From assembly GCA_900291925.1 (NCBI GenBank), contig UWYS01000004.1, positions 434,001-498,000 on the forward strand: a stretch of 64,000 bases of DNA, given 5' to 3'. The position numbers and the translations under genes are program-made. Each line of letters begins with the position of its first letter. Within the stretch, counting starts at the first letter, position 1. This stretch comes from Thecaphora thlaspeos (Eukaryota > Basidiomycota > Ustilaginomycetes > Urocystidales > Glomosporiaceae). The notes below the pieces were generated by a model that was not told the origin of the DNA, made no database searches, and worked only from the letters and a program-made list of their open reading frames with translations. Positions 22,188 through 35,877 of the stretch are shown in pieces.

Positions 22188-25100
22188 ATGTCAAGCCCCA
22201 GCGAAAGGTCCGGCCAGGCCCACCTACACAGCGTCAGCAGCACAGTGTCTTCCGGCAGCGCAGCAGCCCATTCGCTCGCAAAGGCCAGAAAGGGCAGCTC
22301 CATCTCGTTCAGCTCCTTGCCAAGCAGAAAGTCCCAACCACAGTCACTGAAGCCGCCAGCCGCAGATGTGCAGCTAGACCTCAGCTCCGCATCCGCCAGC
22401 GACCACCCTGCCCTGCTCATGGCCGGCTCACGGTCAAAAAACATGATCCTCAGCCCCGCAGCCACCACGTCAAAGGCATCTGCCAGGACAAGCATCATCG
22501 ACTCGAGCGAGGTATGGAGGAGCAGCGCTGCAAAGCGAGCCGAGAAGGCATGGGCCATCCAGAGCGAAAAGGCCCTCTACGCCGATGCAAAGTTCAAAAA
22601 GTACTCGAGCCTCGTCGAGCGCACCCTCGCCACCTTCGACAGCGTCAGCGAGTGGGCCGACTTCATATCGTTCCTCGGACGCCTCCTCAAGTCCGTCCAG
22701 GCCTACCCAAACTTCAACGTGATACCCCGCAAGCTCATCGTTGCAAAACGCCTTGCGCAATGTCTTAATCCCGCACTACCCTCGGGCGTGCATCAGAGGG
22801 CGCTCGACCTCTACAGCCACATCCTAGGCGTGATAGGGCCCGACGGCCTGAGGAGGGACCTTCAGATATGGACGTCCGGCCTCCTTCCTTTCTTCCAGTA
22901 CGCCTCGACCTCGGTCAAGCCCAGCTTGCTCGACATTTACGAGAAGCACTATGTTCCCCTCCAAGAAGACCTCCGGCCCGTCACCCGCGCGCTGCTGCTG
23001 GCCCTGCTGCCCGGCCTTGAGGAGGAGACCGGCGAGTTTTTCGATCGGACACTCAGGCTGCTCGACAGCATGTCCCGCTCCGTCGGCCAGGCTTTCTTCC
23101 TGCAGTGCCTCTGGCTGGTTCTCATCACGACGCCGTCCACGCGCCTCGCTGCCCTCAACTACTTGAGCAAGAGGATGCCCGACCTAGAAAGAGAGGTGGA
23201 CCCGTCACGGACGGTCGGCAAGGACGTCGGTCTGATGGTCAGGGGCTTTGCTCACGCTCTCGAGGACGAGACCCTGCTGGTGCGACGCAACGTCCTTGAG
23301 CTGCTCGTCACCCACCTGCGCATGGACAGGTCGCTCTACCAGCGTCACGTCAAGACAAACGACAAGGTCATCCTCGTGAGGGCAGCGCTCAGCGTGGTGC
23401 TGCGCCGGGATCTCAGCCTGAACAGACGTCTGTACAGCTGGCTGCTCGGGACCGAGGAGTCTGCCGAGGTACAAATGGCCTACCTGCGCACCCACGGGCT
23501 GGACCTCGTGCGACGGGCGCTCAAGGAGGACTTCGACGCGGACGCCGCCTCCGACCCGCGGCAGCTGAACCAAGCAGAACGGCAGCGGCCCTACAAGATT
23601 TTCGTGTCGCTGCTGGACAAGTGGGAAATCGGGCAGCCGCTGACAGAGGTGCTCGTCCTCGACGCATTCCGAGCGCTCAGCCGACAGATGGCCGATCGCG
23701 ACGATGACAGCCACGCCGACGACGAGATGCGGACCACGGCCAATGTCCTCTTCGAGGTGGTAGACCCATATCTGCTGTATGGTCAGTTCTTTACCGCCAT
23801 CCGCCGTCAGATCGAGCCAGGGTCAGAACAATCGTCGACGGAAGAGGTATCGACATCCGCCGTGGAGCTGCTCTGCTTCGCGCTCAAGAGCTTCCGGGTC
23901 CACGACGAGGAGACGAGGCAGATCCACCTGCCAACACTGTTCGCATCTACCTTGAATGTCGTCGATCGGCAGCTCGACGATCGGCGCGGCGGCCTCGGCG
24001 ATACGAAGGTGCTCCTCGACACCTTGGAGCTTCTCAAACTGCTGCTCGATCTGGTCCCAGCGCGAGTCTTCGGGCGACGTCGGCACGAGCAGCCCAAAGA
24101 TGGCAACAATGCAGCGCCAGACTTCATCTCGCGCGCCGATGCGTTCTACGCGCTGGGCGAGACCGACGCTGAGGAAGCGGCGCAGCGCTTCGAAGGCTTC
24201 GAAGATGTCAGCTCGAGCTCCGCCTTGCTCAGGTTATGCGCCGACGTGGCGTCGCGATTCGGTCGCCTCGCGATGGAGGGCGGCTCACAGCTCGAGCAGG
24301 AGATGTCTGTGCGCATCCTCGACATCTTCGCGGATCTGCTCCGGCTGGTCGACGGACCGGTCACCGCAGGCGAAGCTCCCGTCGAGAAGCTGGACTGGGA
24401 CGTTGCCGGCTGGGCGGCTGTGTTGCTCGGACAGCTCGACCGCGCCGGCAGCTTCGCGGAGGTCGAGAGGATGGTCGAAGTGCTCATCTCCTGCGCGATG
24501 CTCTCCTCCGCTGGCACACGGGTCGACCTGGGCGATGACGACAACTTCACGCGGATTGCCGGCAAGCTCCTCTACTATATGGAGCCGGACAGGTCCCCCT
24601 ACCACCCACGAGCTTCGGAGCTGCTGTGGGCTGCGCAGAAGGTCACCGCGCGCCGCCACCTCGAGACGGTCCTGTGCCGGAAGCTGTCTGACGCCAACGT
24701 TTCCAGCCGAGTCCGTGCCATGCAGGCCTTTGGCACGCTGTGGCGGCTTTCGGAGGACCTGCCGTGCGAAGAGCTCTGGTCTCCGCTTTTGCTGATCCTG
24801 GACAAGCTCAGATCATCGGACGTCGAGGAGAAGCAGTGGGCCGAGGCCTGGCTTCGGGTAAACCTGCGCTCGTACTTCAAGCTGATCGACCCGCTCTTCC
24901 ACATCCTGCTGGCCTGTGATCCGTCGCGCGCTTCGCGTCAGCTAGAGCTCGATGGTCTGTCAGTCGAGGTGCTGGAGTACACACGGCCTTTTGACCAGCA
25001 GCAGAGCCTGTACGCGCTTCAGACATTGACTGCTCTGTCGCGCTTCAGCGGACAAGGCTTCGCCCGGGCTCTCAAGAGCAACCCAGTATCGACCTCGGTA

Positions 25101-28100
25101 GCTCAACTGCTCGCCGCCTCAGCAAGCAAATCGACTGGGGAAAGCACTTCGCAGCAGACGAGCTATCTCGACATCCTTCTGGATCACAGCTTGGTCCTGC
25201 TGCGCTCATACTCGGAGGAGGCTCTGCGCGACAGCATGCGCAAGGCCAACGGCAACGTACAAGCCGCAGCGGTAGAGCTCGTGCAGGGTCTTGTTCAGAG
25301 GGGCAGCCTGACCCAGGGTCGCCTGCGAGAGATCGAGCGGATCGAGATCGAAGCGCTGCTGATCGCAACCGCAACAGGCGCAGTCGAGGCGCAGAATCGG
25401 CACCTGCACGCCCTCCATTCGACAATCACGGCACGCTCCTCCGGACCCTCTCCCTCGCCCGGGCCGGAGAGGATCTTCTCGCCGTCGTCCACGGCGATGG
25501 ACGCCAAGGAGGACGTTCCGCTCTCGCACAAAGACAACGGTCCGACAAAATCACGCCCGACCCAGACGGCTCACCCGCTGTTCCTCCCGATGGTCCAGCG
25601 TGGTCTCGCAGCCGAGGCGAACCGGCCCATTTTGCAGCACTGGTCCGACTTCGTGCTCATGACGATTCCATTCTTCCGCAGCAGCGTCAACAGCATCCTG
25701 CTGCCGATCAACGGATGCGTCTGTGAGCTCATTCGATCTATCGTCGACGACGTCCAGCGTGCATATGTCCCGGGGCCTTCAAGATCGACCTTCGGCGCCG
25801 ACCTTGCGGTTCAGGCTAAGGACGCCTCCTGCCCTTCGTCCGAGATGGACCTGACGCTGCTGATCAGCATGTCGGAGCGTATCCTGCTGCAAGCGCTGGG
25901 CGAAGACACAGTCCAGCACGGATCTTCGCGAGACCCGAGCGCATCGCACCCGGAACTGCGCGAGAAGAACGCGCCCACGAGCCAGGACGGTGGTGCCGGT
26001 CTGCTCGGCTACGTCTCCAACGTCTTCTCGGCGGACCAGGCCGACGCCTCGACGGGGAAAGCGGAACCCGTCCTCGCCGGACGCACCCGGGCGCTACAGG
26101 ATACAGTCCAGACGTTCCATATCGCCTGGGCCATGAGCTACCTGACGCTCTCGCTGAGGGATGCCAAGTCCCTGGCGCTGGAGAGTCTCGTCGCCAAGGT
26201 CCGACTGCGATCGCGCCGAGCGTTGGAGCGCATCTACCGGGCTCAGTCGGCGGACGTGGTCGAGTCGCTCTTGGAGTGCTGGCAACAGTCTCGGGCTATC
26301 GAGCATAGCGGAGACGGACCGCGAACCCGGGCCGTCTTCGACATCCTCGACGTCGTCGCGGCGAGCGCGCAAATCGTCGTCACGTACCTCTGCGACGTCC
26401 TGTCGACCAGAATATCTGGAAGTGGAGAAAAGGCGAGGAAGATGGCGAGCTCGTTCAGCACGTCGGATGCATCGCTCTTCGCCTTCCTCGACGCCTACCT
26501 GTTGCGGATGCCGCCGCAGGAAGCCTCGCAGGTGTGGCCGGTGATGATCATGCTTGTCAAGGACTTCACCTCGAGCAGCACGAGCCGCAAGCTGCACATT
26601 TTTCCCGTGCTCCGCGTCTTTACGACGCTCGGCGAGAAGCTATGCCAGACAACGGCTATCGACGACCGGCGGATGCGGAGAGATCTGCAGGACAACTACG
26701 TCAAGCTGGTCGATTCGGCCATCCTGATTGCGGGCCGATCTTTCGACCAGCCGACGTGGATCCGACGCTCCGGCAAGAACAACGACGAGCAGTCGGAACT
26801 CGAGGGCAGCGGCATCGTCGAGAAGGACAACAAAGCCGCGATCCCCGGGGTGGGCGTGCAGGGCATGACGCTCATAGATGCGGTCAACGAGTTCTTAGCG
26901 GCGAGGGCCCTGCCCGCGCTGCGCAAGTTCCAGGTGGATGCCGACAAGGTCAACTCGATCGCTTCCAATGCTGTCTACTACATCGTAGCTCCGAGCTTCC
27001 GCATTAAGTCCAAGTGAGTATTGCGAGGCATCCCGTCGTCTGACTGCGGCGTGCCAGCACCGAAATATGAGCCTTTAACTGACTGCCTTCAATCTCAATT
27101 CCGCCGTCCCATCGCAGAGCGCTCGACGTCGACGGCAATGTCCTCGCGCTCGTCGGCGAGATGGTCAAGCTGCCCAACACACTGAAGGCTTGGCGCGCCG
27201 TCGTCGGCGATCTCTTCCAAGACAACCGCTTCTTCACCATGACGCCGACGCTAGCGGAGCGCTGGAAGTCAGTCGTCCTCGCGCTGATGCAGAATGACAA
27301 GGAGCGCCTGGTCGAGCTGATCGGCAAGATCACGAGCGTCGCCTCTGCCAACATCTTCACCAACCGCGAGCTCGAGATGCTGACGCGCGCCTTCAACTTG
27401 CGTCGCCTCTCGTTTGTCATCTTCAGCGGTGACCGGGATGCCTTCCTCACGCAGCTGCCCAGCATACAGGAGAGGGTGGTGGACTTTCTGCGCTCCAACG
27501 TCTCGGAGCTGGTACAGGCCGAGGTGTACCTGTGCGTGCGCGTGCTGCTGTGTCGCTTCTCGGCGCGCCACCTTTCGAGCTTTTGGCCCGTCATCATCAC
27601 TGAGCTGATGCGGCTCTTTGAAGGGCTCATGGAGGAGCTGCCGCGCGACGAGTCGGATGAGCTGCAACTCGTGTTGTCCGCTTGCAAGTTCCTCGACCTG
27701 CTCCTCGTGCTGCAAACGGAGGACTTCCAGGTGTGAGTGCGTTACGCCCGTCGAGCTTCTCAGGTCTAAAGGCGAGGCTGACTCCATACTCATTCCCCTT
27801 GAACATGGTCTGACTTCTCCAACAGGCACCAGTGGATGTTCGTCACGGACACGGTCGACGTCGTCTACGCTCCAGACGACTGGATGGCCGAATCCATCAT
27901 GGACCGACTCTCGACCCTCGTGAGCGAGAGAAAATCATCGACCGTCACGACAGTAAGTCCCTGCTTCTCCCTTTCTCCCTTCATCGCCTTTAATCCTCAC
28001 TCAACCCTCCCTTGCACTTTTTCCTCCTGCAACCTCGTAGCCCCCACCAGACCAACATGACTCCTCTCTCGATCCATTCGGGTTCGTCCCCTCCCCCTCA

Positions 28101-28385
28101 AAGACACGTCGACATTCCCGTCGCACGCCGCTCCTCACAGCGCGGCGCGACCTCAAACGGATCGACCAACTTCTACCCTTCTTTCAGCGCATCTCGCTCG
28201 ACTCGTACGAGGCCATGTACGAAGTAGGCGTACGTGCGCCGCCCGTTGTCGCCCTCTCGAGCGGGGCGGCCAGTACGGGGGCCGGCAGCAGCGCGGCCCA
28301 GGCAGACGACGTCGATTGGACCACCGTCGAAGGTGACCTGTTGAGGGATATGTTTGAGGGCGTGCAGGAGGTTGGGTCGGACTGA
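22188..28385 (+). CDS. DOP1: DOP1/Dopey endosome-Golgi trafficking protein
   Basis: This is a very large leucine-rich peripheral membrane protein of the Dopey family. In yeast it works with the flippase Neo1 and Mon2 in endosome-to-Golgi traffic and ER organisation. Four exons: 22188-27013, 27118-27732, 27826-27952 and 28041-28385, giving 1970 residues, within the family's size. The conserved N-terminal Dopey domain starts after a roughly 110-residue Ser-rich leader: KAWAIQSEKALYADAKFKKY, then LVERTLATFDSVSEWADFIS, then FLGRLLKSVQAYPNFNVIPR. The rest is alpha-helical, repeat-like Leu-rich sequence. The conserved C-terminal block is spread over the last exons (ALDVDGNVLALVGEMVKLPN, HQWMFVTDTVDVVYAPDDWM, LLPFFQRISLDSYEAMYEVG). 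The first exon alone is 4.8 kb. Phases agree at all three junctions. Confidence 0.95.
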
Positions 28386-28614
28386 GGGATCGAAGGGGTG
28401 AGCATGATGTTCCTATGCGATTCGCCATGAGCAGCGGTGTAAACGGGGTGAGCGCAGTGTGCAGGAGACACAGAAGGGAGAGACCACGCAGCAGCAGCGT
28501 TAGGCGAGCAAGCAACAGAAACGATCCCTCGCCCTTGGCCAACAACAGCATCCTTTGATCACTCGCCTTCGACGTCTACCGCCGCTCCTCGACATCGACG
28601 CTGGAGAAGCCGCT
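28386..28614. other. short convergent gap
   Basis: A gap of 229 bases separates the 3' ends of DOP1 and the formin gene. Only UTR sequence is expected here. Confidence 0.6.
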
Positions 28615-31600
28615 CTAGTCGGGATCGAACCATTTCAGGTCGTCGTCAGTCGAGGTCGCGGTCGCCCGTGGTGCAGCAGCAGTGGTAGGCGTGGTGGGCT
28701 GCATGTCGAAGACCACGCCGTCGTCGCCCTCCTCGTCCTGCCCTCTTGCCTCCTCCGCTTCGTCCGTCGCAGATTGGGTCGGGTTGTGTGCCGGGTTGCG
28801 TTCGTCCTGCGATTCTTCGACGGCAGAACAGACGTCTGGGTTGGGTGACTCTTCCACGTCATGCTCGTCCTCCGCTAGAATAGCTGCTGCAGCTGCTGTC
28901 GGTGTCTTTGCTTCGTCAACGTCGACGTCGGCTGCAGGCTCGAGGCTGTTGCTCGCCTCCTGGTCTACCTTGGAAGTTTGCAGATTGCTCTCCCTACCGC
29001 TCCTCCTATCCCTCCTTCTCGTGATCCTGGACGCACTGGCGCTCGTCACACCTTCGCTCGATCCGCCCTGCAGCTGAGCAAGCATGGCAGCCGCCACGTC
29101 GGCCGTGTTGCCGCCCTGAGCGACGATCGCCGAGGCGGCTGGCGTGCCGCCGGGCGAGGTGGGGTCGTCGGGTGGCGATAGCGCCTTGTCGCCCGTAGCG
29201 GCGCTGCGACGCGCCTGGCCTCTCTCGCGCGCTTTGCGCTTCTGTTTGCCCGGCGTACCGCCGCCGCTTCGAAGCGAGCCGAGCAACGTCTCCAGCACTG
29301 CCTTGTCGTCCACCCCGGCCTCTTTGCGCGATATTGCCTCCTGCCGCTCCTTTTCGCGTTCTTCCGCGGCCTGTGTAGGTGTGCAAAGGGGAAACGAAGG
29401 GAATTTGGGAAAATGAATGTCAGAGATGCATGGCGTCGAACACGAGCGTCCATTTGAGACGGTCGCAACTAAGACCCACAGCTCTTCTCTTGGCCTCGAG
29501 CAACCGCTGCTCTCCGATCCGGACGTTATCCGCCTTGACCTTCTTGTACGACGCCAGAAATTCCTTAAAGATGCCGAAGAAGTCCTCAGTCTGCATTGGC
29601 TGGATGGCAGTCTGTCCGAAAGTCCGCTTCTTGGGGTCGACGCCTTCGCCAAAGTACTTGAGCGCTTCGTTGTAGACCCGCTCGGTGAACTGGACCTGAT
29701 CGTTGAGTCGCTGCAGGTCGGAGCTGGCCTCAGTCAGGAACGGGAGCATCAGCTTGGCATAAGGGTCGTTGAGATTCTCTTCGGACTCGTCGAGGAAGCG
29801 GTCGAGCTCCTTGCGATGCTGGAAGCTGCCCGACTTGAGCTCCGCCAGATCGCGCTTGAGGTCGAGAAGTTGGACTATTTGGCGAGGAAAGACAAAAGCG
29901 TCGTCAGACCATCTGCTACACGGCGGGGGAACAGGGTACACGTGGAGTACCAGAGCTTTTTACTCACCTCTGCACGCATCAGCCGGCCGCTCGAGCTCGT
30001 CCATAAACACCTCGACCTCAGGGAAGCACTTGGAAATAGTCCTCTCGACAAAGTGGAGCAGCGTTGTGCCATCGCTCGCCTTCGTATCGACGAGCTTGTT
30101 GATGCTGGTGATCTTGAAGCCGAACGCGCCGCCCTGGACGCCAGTCGAATTTAAAAAGTTGCCCATCATGAGAATGAGGCTCAGCAGCCGGGCAAACGAC
30201 TCGGCCTTGACGAGGCCCTCTGAGCCGTCGCGGATGCGGACCATGCCGCTCTTGATGAGGTCGAACGTCTCCTTGTACTTGGTCATGTAGAGCAGGCCCT
30301 TGACCTTCTCCTTGAGGTGGGGTACGGTCATCAGTAGCACCACCAGTCGGTCGGCGGGGTGAAGGAGGCGGAGCTCTTCGTCCGAAGCGTTCCTGTACTC
30401 GCCCAGCTGTCCCTTCGTCTCGGACTCGGGGTAGTGGCGGAGCAGCTCCGTGAGGAAGCTTTGGTCGAGCACGGCGTCGCTGCAGTTGATGATGTGGTGG
30501 GCGACCTCCTCGGGCGTGGCGTGCTTGCTGTCGGTCAGGCTGGAGCGGACCCGCTTCAGCACCATCTCGATGCCCTGCCTCGTCTGTAGGCTGAGGTGCG
30601 TCTTGAGCTCGACCTTGTCCTTCTTGGCCGCGGGACCGACCTTCCTGGCCGGCTGCTTGGCCTTGAACTCTTCCTCCATCTCATCGAACAGGCCTTCCTC
30701 TCGCAGCATCTTGGCGATCGATTCTTCGTCTAGCAGCTGGCGACCGAAGATGGTTTCAGAGGCTTGCTGCGGCGAGAGCTTATGCCACTGCAGCTGCTTC
30801 ATCCTGCCGCGCGCAACCTCCAGCACCTCCTTGCGCGTCAGCAGCTGGTTGGCAAAGAGTCCCTGCATGCCCGGAGCTGGCGGCGCATGAATCGGTCCGG
30901 CAGGGCCTAGGCCATCCTCAGCATACGACGCCCGCATGTTAAGCATCGAGTCGCGCTGCGAGCCGTGGGCAGACGAGAAGATGCTCGGCGAGTTTGCGAC
31001 CGATCCAGGACCGAAGGAGGGCGGCGGCGGTGGCGGCGGGATCGGAGCCTCGGCCGTCGCGCCGGCGGCAGACGGTGGACGTGAAGAGCTGGGCGTCGAG
31101 AACGCAGACCTCGCCAGCGCTGCCGAATCCGGCAGGGCAATGCCGGTGCTGGCAGATACCATGGGCGGAGGCGGCGGTGGCGGTGGAGGGGGCGGCATGA
31201 GGGCAGAATCCTTCATCGCCGCCGCTTGTGCCGCCGCCGACATGACGACGGAGGGAGGCATCGGCGGCGGCGGGGGAGGAGGTGGCGGTGGCGGTGGCAG
31301 AGCCTCCGCCTCGGTCGAAGGTGCTGCAGGAGCCTCTTCGGCAACCGTGCCCAGCGAAGGTGACGCCCGCTCCGTTCCGGAGGCCGCATCGACTGCTGCT
31401 GCCGCCGCCTTGCGCCGTCGCGGCAGTGCCTCGTCGTCCGAGTCCGAGTCGTCGCCTCGCTGCTTGCGAATCTCGTCTAGCAGCGTTTTGACGGCCGGAT
31501 AAGAGGTCCGCTTGCCGTCCTTTGGATCGGTCGGCTGCGGTGCCCTCTTGCGGCGGGAATCGCGGGCATCCGTCATGCGCGAGGCCAGGTCGCTGTTCTG

Positions 31601-34480
31601 CGCCATGCCGGCGGCAAGCGTCGCTTGAATCTTCCACTTGGCCGCCTCGGGATCGATGTCCTGGCTCTCCGTCTCGGAGTCCTCGGTCGCGGCTCCCACG
31701 CCACTCTCTCCATCTTCGCCATCCTCATCGCCGGGCTTGGCTGTCGAAGCCTGCGAGGTGCTCGATAGCACGCCGGCCTCGCGGCCGAGTCTCGATTGCC
31801 GCCGAACGGAAGCCGAGATCCTCTTGCGATCGTCCTCGACGGTCGGCAGGGCGGGCACGGGCGGAGAGGGGGCCGCGGGGTTCTTCTTCTTCCGCGAGTT
31901 GGCCTCGAGTTTTCGGATGGTGCGGTTGCGTTCGAGCTGCTTCTCGAGGGTATCGACCAGCTGCTTTCGGTTAAGACTGCCCTTGCCTGGCGCCGCGACA
32001 TCGCTCACGTCCATCTGCGCCTCCTTCAGCATGTCGTAGAGCTCGCGGATCTGAATCTCGAGCGCTACGACGCGGTCGATGTAGGCCTTCTCCATGTCGT
32101 CCATCTCGTCGCGGGCAGCGCAGGCGTTGCCCCGAGCCACGAGCAGGTCCTCCTCAAGCTTCTCGATCCTCTCCTGCAGCTGACCGATGAGGCCGTCCGA
32201 GGCTGCATTGAGCTTGGCCTCGAGCGCCGCCTTTTCCTGCTCAAGCGCCCCGGCCCTCGCTTTGGTCTTTTGGAGCTCGGCCTGGATCGCGTTGATGTGG
32301 TCCTGATCGGCGAAACGCGAGATGACGTTGTTGACCGAGACGCCCAGCAGCGACGAGAGGTCGTTGTTCTCGACGGCCCCCTTGCGGTCCATGACAACTG
32401 AGGTCACCATCGAGTCGACCAGCTGGTAGTAGTGCACCAGGCCGTCGCCCTCCTGCCGGATTAGCAGCAGGTGCTGGAGCGCGCTAAGGAAGAAATCGTA
32501 CGCACGAGAGCCCTGCACCTTGCATACGATCGCCTTGAAGACATCGACGGGGTCACTGAGGTCCGTCAGCACTTCGCGGTTAAACGTCTCGACCACATCC
32601 TCGTGGTCCGCCTCGGCCGCCTTCTCGTACGCCAGGATCTGCGCATCGAGGTCCGGGTTCTTGAAGGCCCGCATCTTGATGAGAATCCGCTGCAGGCCGC
32701 TCGCCTCCATCTGGTTGCGCAGGTGGACGCGGACCTCGAACTCGGAAACGATGTCCGAGTTGAGGATGGCGTTGATCAAGAACATGTTATTGATCGCATA
32801 CTCGTTCAGCGACGATTCCTGCGGCCCGACAACGCTCATCTTCTTGACCTCGTCCGACGCGCCGACCATCGAGCCCATCTTGCCCCGTCCGTCGATGGTC
32901 TGCTCGAGGATGCGGAACCAGGCGTCGAAGCGGCCGTGGTCGCCCTGTGAAGTTTTGAGGTCGTCAAAGCCGCGCAGCACCAGCCGGTGGCCGGTGGGCT
33001 TGTCCCAGTGGCAGAGGAAAAGCAGAATGTCGGCCGCCTGCTTCCGTGTGGCGAGGTGGAGCGAGATCATCGAGTGCGCGATCCCGCTGATGCACTTGGG
33101 CTGCGCCAGAGCGTCGTTGGCACCCGGCTTGGAGTTGAAGAGCGAACGAAACGCCTTGAGCACCTCGTACTCGAGCGCGACGTCGTTGTCGGTCTTGATC
33201 CCCTTGGCGTGCAGCCCGCCGAGGAAGTTCGCCAGCACCGGGGTTCCCTTGGCCTCTACGAAGCTCTGGATCCAGCCGATGGCGCACGTTCGCAGGGTGA
33301 CGGCGAGCGATTCGATGTGCTTGGTCGTCACGGTGCCGTCCATGAACTTCTTGATAAACCACTCGGGCGAGTTGCGAGTGATGACCATCGAGCCGCCGGA
33401 GCCGCCAGGCCCCGACTGGACGGCGTGCTGACGGCGGTTGCGGTCGCGCTCCTTTTCCGCGTGCCACTCGGTGAGCTTGTCGTTGTAGACGAGCGTCCAC
33501 TTCTTGTCAACGCTGAAACCGAGCATGTTCCGCCGCGCCGTCTCCTTGAGCTCGTCGGAGAGATTACCACCCGGGACGTTGAGGAAGTCCCTCTTGTCCA
33601 TCAGGTCGGCAAAGAGGCGCTCCACCTCGGCGTTATGTGGCCGCTGTAGGTGGAAGTCTGGCGCCCTCGCTTGCGTGGCGGCCAGCGTGCTATGGGAGGC
33701 CAAGTCCCTCGACAAGCCGCTGGAGACCGAGGGCATACTCGAGTGTATCCCTCCGCCCCCTGCACCTCCTCCGCCACCACCACCACCACCGTAAGCACCA
33801 TACGTGTTGGCGTCGGCAGCAGGGGCGATTGTCGATGCCGTCGACATGCGGCTCATACCGTCCGGAGCGCTCCCGTTGTAGCGTCCGCCATCGCTCGCGG
33901 CAGTGCCGGAGGTATACCTAGAAGAGCGTGTACCATTAGTGGTGGAGAGGTAGGAGTCGTGGCCGCCAAGGTGCCGCGAAGATGACGCCGAGATGCGATC
34001 TTGGCTTCCGCCGCCGGCAGAGACGTGCGAGATGCTGGACGATGACGGTAAACCATAGGAGCCGAAGTCGTCGAAGCCGCTGCTTCCGCTGCTCCGCGAT
34101 GGCCCGTATGAGGTGGAGTTGCCCCCGGCAGCATCCCCCTATACGCAGAGCAAGCGCGCGCAGCCGAATAGTTGGGTGGGTGGTCAGTCGATGTTGTTGT
34201 GAAGCTGGTCTGGGACGCAACGAGGACAAGTAGAGGGGGATCTGGGTCTTGCACTCACATATTCGCTTATTCTTGCACCGTTCGAGGCTCCCAAGGTCGG
34301 ATTTCCGCTAGGGTTGCCTATTCTCAGGCGAGCTTCTCCGGATCCTCCTCCGCCGCCGCCAATGGTCTCTACCGGGATAGGGTTCCGGCCGCTTACGGTG
34401 CGCTCGTAGGGGACGGCCTTATCGGCGGGGTCGCCGGTGACTTGTCGCGATCTCTTCTTGCGACCAAAGATGGAGTCCAT
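28615..34480 (-). CDS. BNI1: diaphanous-related formin (Bni1/SepA type)
   Basis: This is an actin nucleator and elongator acting downstream of Rho GTPases at sites of polarised growth and the cytokinetic ring. Four exons in phase: 34259-34480, 29968-34138, 29480-29874 and 28615-29370, giving 1847 residues. The order is a disordered Ser/Gly-rich N-terminus; GTPase-binding and FH3 region at about residues 245-720 (VERLFADLMDKRDFLNVPGG, EWFIKKFMDGTVTTKHIESL); coiled coil at about 720-850; FH1 with three proline runs near 1028, 1064 and 1110; and FH2 from about 1165 to 1597 (ARGRMKQLQWHKLSP, LMMGNFLNSTGVQGGAFGFK). A diaphanous autoregulatory element follows (DKAVLETLLGSLRSG with basic residues after it). 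The presence of both ends implies autoinhibition released by Rho-GTP. One donor is a less common GTGGGT (29479). The acidic tail after the autoregulatory motif is of unknown role. Confidence 0.96.
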
Positions 34481-35877
34481 GATAGACCCGCTTCCGGAGC
34501 GAAACCTCGAGAAGGGATGGTCGGCGAGGCAGGCGCTCTGGGCAAGGGTTCGTTGGTCGTCGCGGCTCGCCAGCTGGCTGGTTGCTGATGGCCTTGATAC
34601 TGGCTGAGCAGTTGACTGCGTCTAGAGGAGTTGAGCTACAGCGTGTCGAGAGGACGCCTTTGTTGAGCTTGCGCGAAGAGGGAGCTAGGGAATTAGGGGG
34701 ACGCTGAGAGATCGACGAGGCCAAGGACGTAAGGATTTTAGTCGGTGAAAGGGACACTGCTGGAGGGCGAAGTCGAATATGTCTTGAGCCTGCGAAGCGA
34801 AGCCTGGGCTACCCACTTAGGATGTAAGAGAGCGAGGCGACCAGTCTACCAGAAAGAGAGAGGGAGTGTCGAGGATCAGGACGAGGCGCGGGGAGGTCGA
34901 GGTGGTGATTGGTGGTGAGGGCTGGGAGAGTGGAGAGCGACAAGTGCGAGCCTGCGCGAGGGGGTTACGGCGTGTGTCGGTCTGACCGCCGCCGCTGCCT
35001 GGGGCCCGGACAGGCCAGGCGAGCGGCGCACGACCCTTTGTCGTCTACCCTGCCAGCCCGATGCTCTCTTTTTGAAATGCTCGACGCGGCCGGCCCGCAG
35101 CCCGACGACCTCGCCCTGCCTGGCGTGTGGCCGTGGGCTGGCCTGGCTACGCCTCGCGGTGGACACTTCCGCCCGCCCGCGCGACCTCGGCCCAGCCTGC
35201 TTGCGATAGCGTTGTGCTACGTACATCGATAGACCATGCCATTCTTGATCTTGATCTACTAGGCACTGTCCGGGCCCTCGGCTGCACAGTTTACTGAACC
35301 TTCAGCTGGAGGTGTTGGTCTTGCCCAATCTCATCTCGAATGAGACCAACGGTCGCTACGCCTCGGGGCTCCGCCCCTGCAGCGGCCGTCCCCGACGGGC
35401 TATTTCTGTTTTTGTCACGCCGGCGGCGACAGAAGGCCACGCCGTCACCGTCGCCTATATGGCCTCGGTCGGGCTTACCGTCTACTGTACCGGATCCCCA
35501 CTCGGCAGACATGAACATGCCTTCGAGCCTTGTCCAGGTGGTCTTACGCATCGAAACAAGTCGTGGACGAGGCTTCCGCCAACGGCAGTCAGGCAAGGCG
35601 GCCGATGCGCTATGGGCAGAGATGTCAACGAGGCGCGGTCATCATTATTCATCACTGAGAAACATGCATGCAGGGACCAGAGAACGCGAGAGAGAGAGAG
35701 AGAGAGAGAGATGGCCAGGACAAGGTCGATCGCCGAGAAGGATCTCGATGAAGACGAGGCACATACAAGCGCTTCCCCTGAGGTCGCCCGGCCGTGGCTA
35801 TGTGCTATATACAGGGTGCCGCGGGCCTGGGTAGAGAGGCCGCAACGATGCGAAAGGGGGCCGCCCTTGGCCTGTCT
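34481..35877. other. 1.4 kb gene-free region upstream of the formin
   Basis: This gap lies between the formin start and the 3' end of the kinase gene, both on the minus strand. It should hold the formin promoter and leader and the kinase 3' UTR. Overlapping open frames on both strands have no recognisable product. A GA microsatellite lies at about 35687-35711. Confidence 0.5.
35687..35711. repeat. GA dinucleotide microsatellite
   Basis: Roughly twelve GA units lie in a row about 170 bases downstream of the kinase gene's stop codon. It is the second such tract in the window. Confidence 0.85.

Noticed and set aside
21890..22190. Upstream coding extension before DOP1
   Set aside because: C/T-rich leader sequence in another frame; DOP1 family similarity starts well after the chosen methionine.
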